64,000 nt of DNA. Origin: Pseudomonas protegens (GTDB lineage: Bacteria; Pseudomonadota; Gammaproteobacteria; Pseudomonadales; Pseudomonadaceae). The stretch is taken from NCBI RefSeq assembly GCF_013407925.2, contig NZ_CP060201.1, positions 310,001 through 374,000 of the forward strand, read 5' to 3'. A program made the translations under genes and the position numbers. Under the pieces are notes generated by a model that saw only the letters and a program-made list of their open reading frames with translations, was not told the DNA's origin and did not search any database. This document shows positions 31,283-40,020 of this stretch, piece after piece (the stretch's first letter is position 1; the number at the start of each line of letters is the position of its first letter).

Positions 31283-32449
31283 TTAGAAACTGCGGGGCAG
31301 TTCCAGCAAATGCTCGGCGACGTAGGACAGGATCAGGTTGGTGGAGATCGGCGCCACCTGGTACAGCCGGGTCTCGCGGAATTTGCGCTCGACGTCGTAC
31401 TCGCAGGCAAAGCCGAAGCCGCCGTGGGTCTGCAGGCAGGCGTTGGCCGCTTCCCAGGAAGCCTTGGCCGCCAGGTACTTGGCCATGTTGGCGCTGGCCC
31501 CGGCGTTGCGCCCGCTGTCGTATTCCGCGCAGGCGCGCCAGCGCATCAGGTCGGCGGCCTCGATCTCGATATGGGCCTCGGCAATCGGGAACTGCACGCC
31601 CTGGTTCTGGCCGATGGGCCGGCCGAACACCACCCGGTCGCGGGCATAGGCGCTGGCCTTCTCTATGAACCAGCGGCCATCGCCGATGCATTCGGCGGCG
31701 ATCAGCGTGCGCTCGGCATTGAGGCCGTCGAGGATGTACTTGAAGCCCTTGCCCTCCTCGCCGATCAGGCTGTCGGCGGGCAGCTCCAGGTTGTCGAAGA
31801 ACAGCTCGTTGGTCTCGTGGTTGACCATGTTGGCAATGGGCTGCACGGTCAGGCCGTTGCCGATGGCCTGGCGCAGGTCCACCAGGAAGATCGACATGCC
31901 TTCGGACTTCTTGCGCACCTCGGCCAAGGGCGTGGTGCGAGCCAGCAGGATCATCAGGTCGGAATGCTGAATGCGCGAGATCCACACCTTCTGCCCGTTG
32001 ATCACGTACTGGTCGCCGCGGCGGATCGCGGTGGTCTTGATCTTGGTGGTGTCGGTGCCGGTGGTGGGCTCGGTGACGCCCATCGATTGCAGGCGCAGTT
32101 CGCCGCTGGCGAGCTTGGGCAGGTAGTAGCGCTTCTGCGCCGGGCTGCCGTGGCGCAGCAGGGTGAACATGTTGTACATCTGCCCGTGCACGGTGCCGGA
32201 GTTGCCGCCGCAGCGGTTCACCTCTTCGAGGATCACCGAGGCTTCGGCCAGCCCCAGGCCGGAGCCGCCGTACTCGGCTGGGATCATCGCCGCCAGCCAG
32301 CCGGCCTCGGTCAGGGCCTTGACGAAGGCTTCCGGGAAGCCCTTGCGCTCATCGATGCCGCGCCAGTAGGCGGCGTCGAACTCGGCGCACAGGGCGCGCA
32401 CGCCTTCACGGATGGCATTGAGTTGTTCAGTGTCATGGGGGGTCATCAA
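31283..32449 (-). CDS. Acyl-CoA dehydrogenase family protein of the itaconate operon
   Basis: A 388-residue flavoprotein: MGVTEPTTGTDTTKIKT (FAD and substrate loop), NGQKVWISRIQHSDL, RVVFGRPIGQNQGVQFPIAE and LQTHGGFGFACEYDVER. The C-terminal catalytic Glu of MCAD-type enzymes (YEGTxE) is absent; a Glu at 246 in LNAERTLIA occupies the position used by isovaleryl-CoA dehydrogenase. It matches PA0879 by order. Its role in itaconate use is unknown; a part in using related branched acids such as 2-methylsuccinate is possible. CGGAG precedes the ATG. A glyoxalase-type gene (PA0880 in P. aeruginosa) is missing between this gene and the MmgE/PrpD gene. Confidence 0.88.
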   Translation of the reverse strand: MMTPHDTEQLNAIREGVRALCAEFDAAYWRGIDERKGFPEAFVKALTEAGWLAAMIPAEYGGSGLGLAEASVILEEVNRCGGNSGTVHGQMYNMFTLLRHGSPAQKRYYLPKLASGELRLQSMGVTEPTTGTDTTKIKTTAIRRGDQYVINGQKVWISRIQHSDLMILLARTTPLAEVRKKSEGMSIFLVDLRQAIGNGLTVQPIANMVNHETNELFFDNLELPADSLIGEEGKGFKYILDGLNAERTLIAAECIGDGRWFIEKASAYARDRVVFGRPIGQNQGVQFPIAEAHIEIEAADLMRWRACAEYDSGRNAGASANMAKYLAAKASWEAANACLQTHGGFGFACEYDVERKFRETRLYQVAPISTNLILSYVAEHLLELPRSF

Positions 32450-32480
32450 TCGGCACTCCGCCTTGGCTTATTGTTGGAAT

Positions 32481-33308
32481 TCAGTCGAACTGCACTTCGC
32501 CGCGCTGGGCCAGCCCGGCGCCGTCGCCGGCCCACAGTTCGGCGTGGCCAGGGGCGCTGATGCGCCCGCCGACCTCGAAAGGCTGCGGGGCAATCAAGGG
32601 CCGCAGGCCGCGGTAGGCGAAATGGCGCAGGCGCGCCTCGGGATGGGCCCGGCAGAAGGCCCCCAGGCTCAGGGTGGCGATCAGCGGGCCGTGCACCACC
32701 AGCCCCGGGTAGCCCTCGGTGGCGGTGACATAGGGATAGTCGTAGTGGATGCGATGGCCGTTGAAGGTCACCGCGCTGTAGCGAAACAGCAGGGTCGGCG
32801 TCGGCTCCAGCGGCTCGCGCCAGTCGCCCTCGGGCAAGGGTTCGCCACTGCCCAGCTTGGGCGGGGTTGGTTCGCGGTAGACGATGTCCTGTTCTTCGCG
32901 CAACGCCAGTTGGCCGTCCTGAAAGTATTCGTGGCACAGGGTGACGAACAGCAACTGGCCGGTGCGCCCGGCTTTTTCCTCGACCTGGAGGATGGTACTG
33001 GTGCAACTGGCCTCGGCGCCGGCGCGCAGCGGCTGGTGAAACGCCAGGCGGCCCCCGGCCCACATGCGGTTGCGGTTGGCCGCCGGTGGCAGGAAACCGC
33101 CCCGCGCCGGATGGCCGTCGCCGCCCAGGGCCGCCGCCGGCTGCGGCTGCTGGAAAAAGCACCAGTGCCACAGCGGCGGCAGTGCTTCGCCCGGGGCTGG
33201 GGTGGACTGGCCGAAGGTGGCGGCGATGCGGGTCAGCAGGTTGGCGCTGAGGTGGTCGTCGATCCGCTGGCTGCGGCCGATCCAGGCACTGGGGTCGGTG
33301 ACACTCAT
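32481..33308 (-). CDS. ich: MaoC/hot-dog hydratase, probable itaconyl-CoA hydratase
   Basis: A 275-residue protein of the mesaconyl-C4-CoA hydratase type: an N-terminal FAS1-like hot-dog domain (LPPLWHWCFFQQPQPAAALG; MWAGGRLAFHQPL) and a C-terminal MaoC-like hydratase motif (FRYSAVTFNGHRIHYDYPYV with Asn, His and Tyr of the active site, then VHGPLIATL). Ich hydrates itaconyl-CoA to citramalyl-CoA. It is the first gene of the operon and divergent from a LysR gene, as PA0878 is. The start is uncertain: ATG 33308 has no strong site and ATG 33347/33350 are alternatives, the latter lying closer to the operator. Confidence 0.85.
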   Translation of the reverse strand: MSVTDPSAWIGRSQRIDDHLSANLLTRIAATFGQSTPAPGEALPPLWHWCFFQQPQPAAALGGDGHPARGGFLPPAANRNRMWAGGRLAFHQPLRAGAEASCTSTILQVEEKAGRTGQLLFVTLCHEYFQDGQLALREEQDIVYREPTPPKLGSGEPLPEGDWREPLEPTPTLLFRYSAVTFNGHRIHYDYPYVTATEGYPGLVVHGPLIATLSLGAFCRAHPEARLRHFAYRGLRPLIAPQPFEVGGRISAPGHAELWAGDGAGLAQRGEVQFD

Positions 33309-33363
33309 AGAGGCAAGGTCCTGTGGCACGAAGGTGATGGCGGCCATCATGCAAGGGTGTGGC

Positions 33364-33416
33364 GCGTATGGAGAATTTGCATTTCTATAAACCGGCGTTC
33401 GTTTATGCTGAACGCC
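33364..33416. promoter_or_regulatory. Operator-like element of the itaconate operon (copy A)
   Basis: It contains the perfect dyad GGCGTTC-N9-GAACGCC (33394-33416), which has a T-N11-A core as expected for a LysR-type box, followed on the - strand by an AT-rich block with AGAAATGCAAATTCT. It lies between ich and the LysR gene. The same 53 bases recur at 22887-22939 with 39 identities and in the same orientation relative to the operon each precedes. Confidence 0.78.
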
Positions 33417-33453
33417 GCTCAGCACTCTCTTCCCCACCTTCGGGAGCCCGGAC

Positions 33454-34377
33454 ATGCATTTCGATCTGGCGGACCTGCGCCTGTTCATCCATATCGCCGA
33501 ATCCCCCAGCCTGACCCAGGGCGCGCGCCGCGCCTTTCTCTCGCCAGCGGCCGCCAGCGCGCGGATCAAGGCCCTGGAAGGCCAGCTCGAAACCCGCCTG
33601 CTGTACCGCGACAGCCGCGGCGTGGAAGTCACCCCCGCCGGCGAACGGCTGCTGCAGCACGCGCGGCTGATCATGCGCCAGGTGGATTTCCTGAAGAGCG
33701 AATTCACCCAGTACGGCGGGGATTCCTCCGGGCACATCCGCATCTTCGCCAACACCACGGCGGTCACCGAGTTTCTGCCGGAGGTACTGGCCGGGTTTCT
33801 CTCGGCACGCCCGGGGGTCACGGTGGACCTGCAGGAGCGCCTGTCCCGGGACATCGTCCGCGGCGTGCTGGACGGCACCAGCGACATGGGCATCATCGCC
33901 GGCCCGGTGGAGGCCGCCGGCCTGCAGGTGCTGCACTTCAGTACCGACCATCTGGTGCTGATGGTGCCGGTGGACCACCCCCTGGCCAGCCAGGCCTCGG
34001 TGACCCTGGAACAGACCCTGGCCTACCAGCACATCGGCCTGCATGAGGGCAGTACCTTGCTGAGCTTCCTGCGTGAGCACGTGGAGCGCCTGGGCAAGCC
34101 ACTGTCGCTGCGCATCCAGGTGTCGAGCTTCGAGGCCATCTGCCGCATGGTCGAAGCCGGGGTCGGTATCGGCATCATTCCCGAGTCGGCGGCGCTGCGG
34201 CACAGCCGCACCATGCGACTGGTGACGGTGAAGCTCGACGAAAGCTGGGCGCTGCGCGAGCGCAGCATCATCGTCCGTGAACTCGAAGCCCTGCCGGGCA
34301 CCCTCCGCGCCCTGATCAACACCCTGATGCCGCAGGCCTGCCCGGCATCCACCATCGGCAGCCGGCATGACCGGTGA
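33454..34377 (+). CDS. itcR: LysR-type regulator of the itaconate operon
   Basis: A 307-residue LysR-type regulator. N-terminal winged HTH: LRLFIHIAESPSLTQGARRA, then FLSPAAASARIKALEGQLE and LLYRDSRGVEVTPAGERLL. The effector domain follows from about residue 92 (GHIRIFANTTAVTEFLPEVL). It is divergent from ich, the position of PA0877 (the itaconate-responsive regulator) in P. aeruginosa, so itaconate or itaconyl-CoA is the expected inducer. The dyad at 33394-33416 is the likely binding site. The related dyad before the TRAP genes would make that transporter a second target. The name is by synteny. Confidence 0.82.
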   Translation: MHFDLADLRLFIHIAESPSLTQGARRAFLSPAAASARIKALEGQLETRLLYRDSRGVEVTPAGERLLQHARLIMRQVDFLKSEFTQYGGDSSGHIRIFANTTAVTEFLPEVLAGFLSARPGVTVDLQERLSRDIVRGVLDGTSDMGIIAGPVEAAGLQVLHFSTDHLVLMVPVDHPLASQASVTLEQTLAYQHIGLHEGSTLLSFLREHVERLGKPLSLRIQVSSFEAICRMVEAGVGIGIIPESAALRHSRTMRLVTVKLDESWALRERSIIVRELEALPGTLRALINTLMPQACPASTIGSRHDR

Positions 34378-34505
34378 TCGACAAGGCCAGAGGCGCAAGC
34401 AAAGACATTGATGCCGATCAAGAGCCGCGAGCGCCGGGGCAGTCAACCTGAGGCCAATCAGGGCTGTTCGCACAGCCCGCCCTTTGGCTCTCCGGAGACT
34501 TGACC

Positions 34506-35072
34506 ATGTCCAGCACTTCTCTCGATATCCTCCCCCACCCGCCATTCCCGGCGCAGCAAGGCCAATACTGGATCGACGCCCTGAACGACGGCAGCCATGT
34601 GCTGATCCGCCCGCTGCGCCCTCAGGACCGGGATCGGGAAAAGGCCTTTATCGAAAACCTCTCCCCCGTCACCCGGCACCAGCGTTTTCTCGGTGAGGTC
34701 AAGGAAGTCGGCGATCAACTGCTGGATCAGCTGATGGACGTCGGCACCCCGCAACGGGTGGCCTACGTGGCCCTGGTCCACGACAACGGCGAACTGCGCG
34801 AAGTCGGCATCAGTCGCTACGCCCAGGTCGACGACCAGCCCTGGCGCTGCGAATTCGCCGTGACCATCGCCGATCAATGGCAAGGCAAGGGCCTCGGCGC
34901 GCTGCTGATGCAGCACCTGATCGACGAAGCCCGTACCAATGGTTTCCAGCAGCTGTACTCGGTGGACTCCGCCGGCAACTACAGCATGCGCCGGCTAGCG
35001 AAACAGCTGGGCATGCGCAGCGCCATCGACCCCGACGATGCCACCCAGGTGATCCACAGCCTGGAGCTGTAA
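34506..35072 (+). CDS. GNAT family N-acetyltransferase
   Basis: A 188-residue single-domain GNAT. N-terminal HVLIRPLRPQDRDREKAFIE and SPVTRHQRFLGEVKEV resemble the acetyltransferase domain found at the end of Pat/AcuA-type and CheR-like proteins; the acetyl-CoA loop is VTIADQWQGKGLGALLMQHL, followed by SVDSAGNYSMRRLAKQLGM. The layout fits small protein-lysine or metabolite acetyltransferases. The target is unknown. CGGAGA lies eight bases before the ATG at 34506. A perfect GC-rich hairpin follows the stop. Confidence 0.88.
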   Translation: MSSTSLDILPHPPFPAQQGQYWIDALNDGSHVLIRPLRPQDRDREKAFIENLSPVTRHQRFLGEVKEVGDQLLDQLMDVGTPQRVAYVALVHDNGELREVGISRYAQVDDQPWRCEFAVTIADQWQGKGLGALLMQHLIDEARTNGFQQLYSVDSAGNYSMRRLAKQLGMRSAIDPDDATQVIHSLEL

Positions 35073-35082
35073 GCTGCCGCGC

Positions 35083-35107
35083 GCCGCGCCTCGGACAGAG
35101 GCGCGGC
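35083..35107 (+). terminator. Perfect GC-rich hairpin after the acetyltransferase gene
   Basis: GCCGCGCCTC and GAGGCGCGGC pair perfectly over 10 bp across a 5-base loop, 10 bases after the stop codon. No T-run follows. It lies between convergent transcription units (the acetyltransferase and the MoxR-bpX operon). Confidence 0.5.
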
Positions 35108-35200
35108 CGCAACAGCCAACGCCTCAAGATGCAAAGACCACCGCACAGCGCCGTCCACCCATGTGGATCGCGGTCACCCTCGCGGTATCAGGCCTGTTGT

Positions 35201-38200
35201 TCAATACAGGCTCAGATTACGCAACTGGCCAGTATTGACATCAACGTGGGCCAGCCTGCCGCGCTGATCGAACAGCAACCAGTCAGGCCCCAGGCAACGC
35301 ACACCCACTACACAGGACTCGGGCCAGATCAGGCTCGCCGCCAACTGTGCCCGAGGACGGTGAATGAAGTGCCACATCTGCTCACCCGATGCAGTGAAGT
35401 AGCCAGCGACCAGCCATTGTTCACTGAGCTGCGCTCGCGGTGACTGGTAGAGGTCGTCCCCCAGGCCAGGCAAGCGCCAGCCCTGTCGATTGTTTGCCAA
35501 CTCCAGAATCAGCACCGGCTCGGCTGTCTCAGGGGCCTTTACCCAGACACTGAAAACCTCTCCGTCGACACTCAAGCTGCGTCTGGGCTTCAAGCCGTCG
35601 ACATTCTGTGCAACCACCTGCAAGCGGTCGCGCGCGCGCAAACGTCGCTCCGGCAGCAGGTAATGCCAGCATTCGCTGTCGCCTGATTCGCTGCCGACCC
35701 ACCACCATTCATTCTGCGCGTCAGCCTGCAGTTGCAGGACTTGGCCCGGTACATCGCCAACATGCCAGAGGGTCCTGAAGCCATGGTCGACATCCACCAC
35801 CCGCACCTCTTGTTCCAGGCCAATGGTCCAGGCAACGCCATCGAACTCGCGAGCAAACTGCTGCAGCACCAGCGTTCCCAGGTCGGTGGCCTGACGCTGC
35901 ACCAGATCCAGCTTGCTGATGCGCCAGACCTTGTCGCGCCGGGCCAGCACCAGCGCTACCTGCCGCCCATGTGCCAGGACAATCTGCCAGGCTGGCTGCG
36001 CAAAATTGAACAGCACCCGCCCTTGCGCATCGACCACCGCCGCGCCGGCCTCCCCGAGCGCCAGCAGATAACGCCCGTCGTCCAGGGGCACGGCATCGAG
36101 GATCGGACGAGCGCCGGCATCGCCCGCACGCCACTCAAGCGGCTCACTGCGCTCGGCCAGGGCCACAGGCCGGTGGCGCGGCAACAGCCTGGCGGGCAGG
36201 TCCTGCTGTAACAGCTTGTTCTGACTCAGTTTGACCAGCGACAACAACTGGGCCGTCTGCATCTGCCCCACGCCTTGAGCGGCGTCGGCCAGCAGCGCGT
36301 GCACCAGGGCGTTTGCCAGCCAGGCCAGCGGCTTGCTCTGCGACTTGTGCTGCAACAACGCCTCGGCCAGCCCAGCACGTTCGGCACTGCGCTGCGGTTC
36401 GTCACGCAGTTGCGTCAGATAGTCGGCATAGGCATCCAGGGTGTCCGGCAGCAGGATGGCACGCTTGACCAGGGCTGCCGCCGCCAGTCGTCCTCCAGCG
36501 GCTTCGGCGGCGAGCAGCCATTGAGCCGCCCGCTCACGCTCGGCAGGCAGGCTCCAGATCACATCCACCGCCTGCAGCCACAAACCTTGACGCGTCAGGT
36601 GATGTGCCCATTCCAGGCGCAACTGCTCGGCCTGTTCTGGCCAGCGCTCTTGCAGCAGCACCACCGCATCGGCGAACGCGTCGTCACGCCGCGCGACATG
36701 CAGGGCTTGCTGCCAATCACCGGCCAGGCACAACAAGCGCACGATCACCGACGCCGGAGAGTCCCAGGCCAGGGCCAGGCCGGCCGCCTGTTCGAAGCGC
36801 CCATGACGCTCCAGGTAGTCCAGGGCTTCCTGATGGGCGTTGAACAGTTCGGCGAGGACAAACACGGCCTCCTCGATACGCCCCTCACGGTCCAGCCGGT
36901 TGAAGGTCTGGCGATAGACCTGGCGCAGGTGCTCGCGAATCTCATCATTGAGCGCCAGGTTGCGCGTTACCGATTCCCCACGGTTCAGGTCAAGGTCCTT
37001 GCGTGGTTGCGGGGTGGCAAAAGAAAGATCGCTCGGCATGCCATCCTTCATCAGCGGTATCGCGTGGCGCAGGGCCTGGTCTAACTGGCCACGCTCGAAC
37101 ATGTCGAGCATGCGCTGCAGATAGGCCGCCTGGCGCCGACCATACAGGTCTTGCCAGACCACTCCCTGAGCCAGACGCTGCAGCAACTTGCGCCAGGCTG
37201 ACGGCTTGAAACGCCGTGCCTGGGCCCGGGGCTTGATCGCTGGCGCCTGCTGCCAGGCCGACTCCGCCGCCCGGGCCCCGCCCTCGGCGCTATTACCCGG
37301 CGTCCCCCCCTGATCCTGGACAAGGCCTTGAGCAGTACGCTTGGACGCCGAGTGCTCGGAGCCCTTGTCGCTCACGCCGGGCTGAACCCGTAACTGGCGG
37401 CCCAGCCATGCCAGAAACAGGGTAAACAGCACGGCACTGAGCAGTATCGATGCAATCCACAGCAGCAGATCCTCGGGCCCGGCTTGCGCGTCGATCTGCC
37501 GGGGCTTGAGCAGGCTGTGGCCCAGATTGAAAAACAGCATCAGGCCCAACAACGCCAGGCCGCCATGCAGCAGCCAGCGCTGCTTGCCCGGCGCCGCCAA
37601 GGCTTCGACTGCCTGCCCCATGGAGAACTTGCGCCCCTTGCCGGTCGTCGATTGACGCGGCTGCCGCTCGGCCAAAGCCCGCATGACCACCTCACGCTCC
37701 GGATCCGGCGCGGCCACACAGTTACCCAGGATCTGACGGATGTCGCTCTGTAGCGGCTCTGGCTCAGGGAGCTGGGACGGTAAGCTCATCTGGCAGTCGA
37801 AGGTATCGAATAACGGGTAGTCGCCAAGCTCTAGCCAGCTTCCAGGCGCCAGCAAACGGGAAGATGCCAATTGCAGGGCCTGCACCTGACCACCACGGAC
37901 CAACCATAGATCGGCCTGTGGCAAGGCCTGGCGCTCTTGCGAGTCCAACGCTGCCGAGCACAAGACCGGCCCCAGCCGTATCAACGGCCACCCCTCAAGT
38001 TGCTCACACACCCGCCACTGAGGCTGGGCGAACGACAGCAGGTCGCCGTCGGCAAAACGCCGGGCGCTGGCGCCGGGTTGCCATTGCTCAAGGATCATTC
38101 GCTGGCGCTGCGCTTCACTGAAGCGCTCATGGGCAAACCACAGAGCCGCCACCGGCTGCCTGCCCTGCAACAACGGACGACGGATCACCCAGGCGGTCGA

Positions 38201-38209
38201 CTCAGGCAT
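35201..38209 (-). CDS. bpX6-like large component of a MoxR-vWA-beta-propeller ternary system
   Basis: A 1002-residue protein. N-terminal about 160 residues form a mixed domain resembling bpX6 (RRPLLQGRQPVAALWFAHER; QWQPGASARRFADGDLLSFA). Two membrane segments follow at about 212-231 and 247-270. A helical, TPR-like repeat region spans about 330-640 with many LxxAxxA helices and RAAQWLLAAEAAGG-type repeats. The C-terminal third, about 650-1002, has short strands with W and D at regular intervals (WRISKLDLVQ; VAWTIGLEQEVRVVDVDHG), as in a beta-propeller. It would be an inner-membrane-anchored platform. Its start overlaps the upstream gene by eight bases. The family name is from memory of the bpX series and needs a profile search. 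Confidence 0.62.
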   Translation of the reverse strand: MPESTAWVIRRPLLQGRQPVAALWFAHERFSEAQRQRMILEQWQPGASARRFADGDLLSFAQPQWRVCEQLEGWPLIRLGPVLCSAALDSQERQALPQADLWLVRGGQVQALQLASSRLLAPGSWLELGDYPLFDTFDCQMSLPSQLPEPEPLQSDIRQILGNCVAAPDPEREVVMRALAERQPRQSTTGKGRKFSMGQAVEALAAPGKQRWLLHGGLALLGLMLFFNLGHSLLKPRQIDAQAGPEDLLLWIASILLSAVLFTLFLAWLGRQLRVQPGVSDKGSEHSASKRTAQGLVQDQGGTPGNSAEGGARAAESAWQQAPAIKPRAQARRFKPSAWRKLLQRLAQGVVWQDLYGRRQAAYLQRMLDMFERGQLDQALRHAIPLMKDGMPSDLSFATPQPRKDLDLNRGESVTRNLALNDEIREHLRQVYRQTFNRLDREGRIEEAVFVLAELFNAHQEALDYLERHGRFEQAAGLALAWDSPASVIVRLLCLAGDWQQALHVARRDDAFADAVVLLQERWPEQAEQLRLEWAHHLTRQGLWLQAVDVIWSLPAERERAAQWLLAAEAAGGRLAAAALVKRAILLPDTLDAYADYLTQLRDEPQRSAERAGLAEALLQHKSQSKPLAWLANALVHALLADAAQGVGQMQTAQLLSLVKLSQNKLLQQDLPARLLPRHRPVALAERSEPLEWRAGDAGARPILDAVPLDDGRYLLALGEAGAAVVDAQGRVLFNFAQPAWQIVLAHGRQVALVLARRDKVWRISKLDLVQRQATDLGTLVLQQFAREFDGVAWTIGLEQEVRVVDVDHGFRTLWHVGDVPGQVLQLQADAQNEWWWVGSESGDSECWHYLLPERRLRARDRLQVVAQNVDGLKPRRSLSVDGEVFSVWVKAPETAEPVLILELANNRQGWRLPGLGDDLYQSPRAQLSEQWLVAGYFTASGEQMWHFIHRPRAQLAASLIWPESCVVGVRCLGPDWLLFDQRGRLAHVDVNTGQLRNLSLY

Positions 38210-40019
38210 GGGATAGCTCCTCGCTGGGTTTCAGGTTGCAGTGGATCTGCAAGCGCATCCGCTCCTGCGCCAGGGAATAGACCAGCAGCTCGCGCGTTCC
38301 GGTGAGCACTGCAATCAATCCGCTGATGGAGCAGAAGCTGCTCTTGACGACTTCATCGCTGCAACTGAACAAAACCCGCTGCTCGCCGGAGTGATAAAGC
38401 GCAACGGTGCGTCTATCGGGTCCCAGTAGAACCAGTGAGTTGCCCTCGCGCACGGGGTCATGCCACAAGCCGAAGCCACGCCAACCCGGTGCCAGGCGCA
38501 GTTCCTGACTGCCGCTGCGCGTCAGCAGTTGCCAACGCTCGCCCGCGGCGCCCGGTGTCAGCAAAGCGCAGGCACCGAAGTCCTTTTGCCAATGCCCTCC
38601 GGCCGCCACCAGTATCTGGGTAACCCCGGCGGCCGCCCCTAGACGGTAGATCTGGCGAATTTCGCCTCCTGCACAAGCGGTGCGTGCCAGTAACTGCCCG
38701 GCCTCTTCACGCACATACACCAGGGTCTGGGAATCGACCTTGGACAGGCCCAGAACATGGTCTGCCAGCAGCAGGCAAGTGCCGGGGGGCTCATCGGGGG
38801 AGGCATGACGCAGCACTGACCAGCGGGCCAGCCGCCCCTGACTGTCGAGAACGAAATAGCGTCCATGATTTTCATCGCGCAGCCAGGCACAGGCCAGCAG
38901 CGTCGCGGTGCCCGACGGCAGCTTGAGCACCTCTGGACCGGGACACAAGACATCTGGCAGGCCGCCTACGTTCCAGAACGACAGCCGATCGTCATAGCGG
39001 AGCAACGCCCCCGCCTTGCGCCCCACGAAGCTCATGGCCAAGGGCCGGCCGCAGGATTTCCAGAGTTGTTGATGAATCGTCGGAGGCCGCTTGTGCGCCG
39101 CACTCGGCAACCTGAGGATCAGAGAACCGGGTTGGTCCAGCAGCACCATGGCAATGTGGGTTCCGGCATCGGAGATGACCGGCGCCAGCGTCAGCAGCAC
39201 CCGTGGAGCAGCAATCGCAGAGCGCCCTTCTACAGCCGCAGGCGCCTGGAACTCGCCCTTGAGCAAGCGCAGGCCGACATTGACCGGGGGGATTGGCAAG
39301 CACGTCCGGGCCCGCCTGGCGCCGCTGATCTCAACCTCCAGGGAGCCACCGTCGAGGCTTTGCTGCACCTGCACCTGATAGCGACCGGCCAGGCCCATGT
39401 CGTCGATCGGCAGGCGCTGCCCGATCGCCCAGCATTCAGCCCAAGGTTTGGACTGTGCGCTCAGCCATTCGCTCCAGCGCTGCCCATGCTCCGGCGCCAC
39501 GCACTGGAAGGTCCGTTGCCCCAGCAGGTGCCGCAACTGCGCCGCCGTCTCCAGTTCGTACAGCTGGTTGTCGGCATCCTGCAGGACGCCCCAGCGAAAC
39601 GCCGCGCCTGCCGCACGCGCACGCTGCGCCAGAATGATCATCAGCGCCAGGTGAACCAGCCTTGGCGCGCCTAGCTGCAAGGGCCCGGCATCAAACAGCG
39701 CAATCAGCGTGCCGCTGGCCTGATGGGTCCGGTATTGGGGCGCAACGAACAGATGCTCCGCGCTGACAGCACGCCGCAGAAATTCCTCCGGCAGTTCCTC
39801 GGCCAGCAGCCATTCGCTGGCAAGCAAACGCTCATAGGAGCCTCGTTGGTGCAGATCACCCAGGCCATCGGGCTCCGGATCACCGCCCTGCAGCCGCCCG
39901 CTGAGCGGCCCCAGCAGCGGATGCAGGCGCCGCAGACAATCGCCCAGCACGGTTTGCAACTCGAGATCGAGCCAATGCAGCCAATCGCTCCAGGGTTGAA
40001 GGCTTTGCGGTAACTGCAT
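38202..40019 (-). CDS. Degenerate-vWA plus beta-propeller-like component of the ternary system
   Basis: A 605-residue protein. Helical N-terminus (about 1-100), then a von Willebrand A-like core: GTLIALFDAGPLQLGAPRLV and IILAQRARAAGAAFRWGVLQ. The metal site DxSxS is reduced to DAGPL (110-114), so metal binding may be altered or lost. From about residue 200 to the end the protein is beta-rich with repeated strand pairs (LVLLGPDRRTVALYHSGEQR; GLIAVLTGTRELLVYSLAQ), suggesting a propeller. MoxR ATPases commonly remodel vWA partners, which is the expected role here. It begins one base after the bpX5-like gene and overlaps the bpX6-like gene by eight bases. Confidence 0.6.
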   Translation of the reverse strand: MQLPQSLQPWSDWLHWLDLELQTVLGDCLRRLHPLLGPLSGRLQGGDPEPDGLGDLHQRGSYERLLASEWLLAEELPEEFLRRAVSAEHLFVAPQYRTHQASGTLIALFDAGPLQLGAPRLVHLALMIILAQRARAAGAAFRWGVLQDADNQLYELETAAQLRHLLGQRTFQCVAPEHGQRWSEWLSAQSKPWAECWAIGQRLPIDDMGLAGRYQVQVQQSLDGGSLEVEISGARRARTCLPIPPVNVGLRLLKGEFQAPAAVEGRSAIAAPRVLLTLAPVISDAGTHIAMVLLDQPGSLILRLPSAAHKRPPTIHQQLWKSCGRPLAMSFVGRKAGALLRYDDRLSFWNVGGLPDVLCPGPEVLKLPSGTATLLACAWLRDENHGRYFVLDSQGRLARWSVLRHASPDEPPGTCLLLADHVLGLSKVDSQTLVYVREEAGQLLARTACAGGEIRQIYRLGAAAGVTQILVAAGGHWQKDFGACALLTPGAAGERWQLLTRSGSQELRLAPGWRGFGLWHDPVREGNSLVLLGPDRRTVALYHSGEQRVLFSCSDEVVKSSFCSISGLIAVLTGTRELLVYSLAQERMRLQIHCNLKPSEELSHA

Positions 40020-40020
40020 A

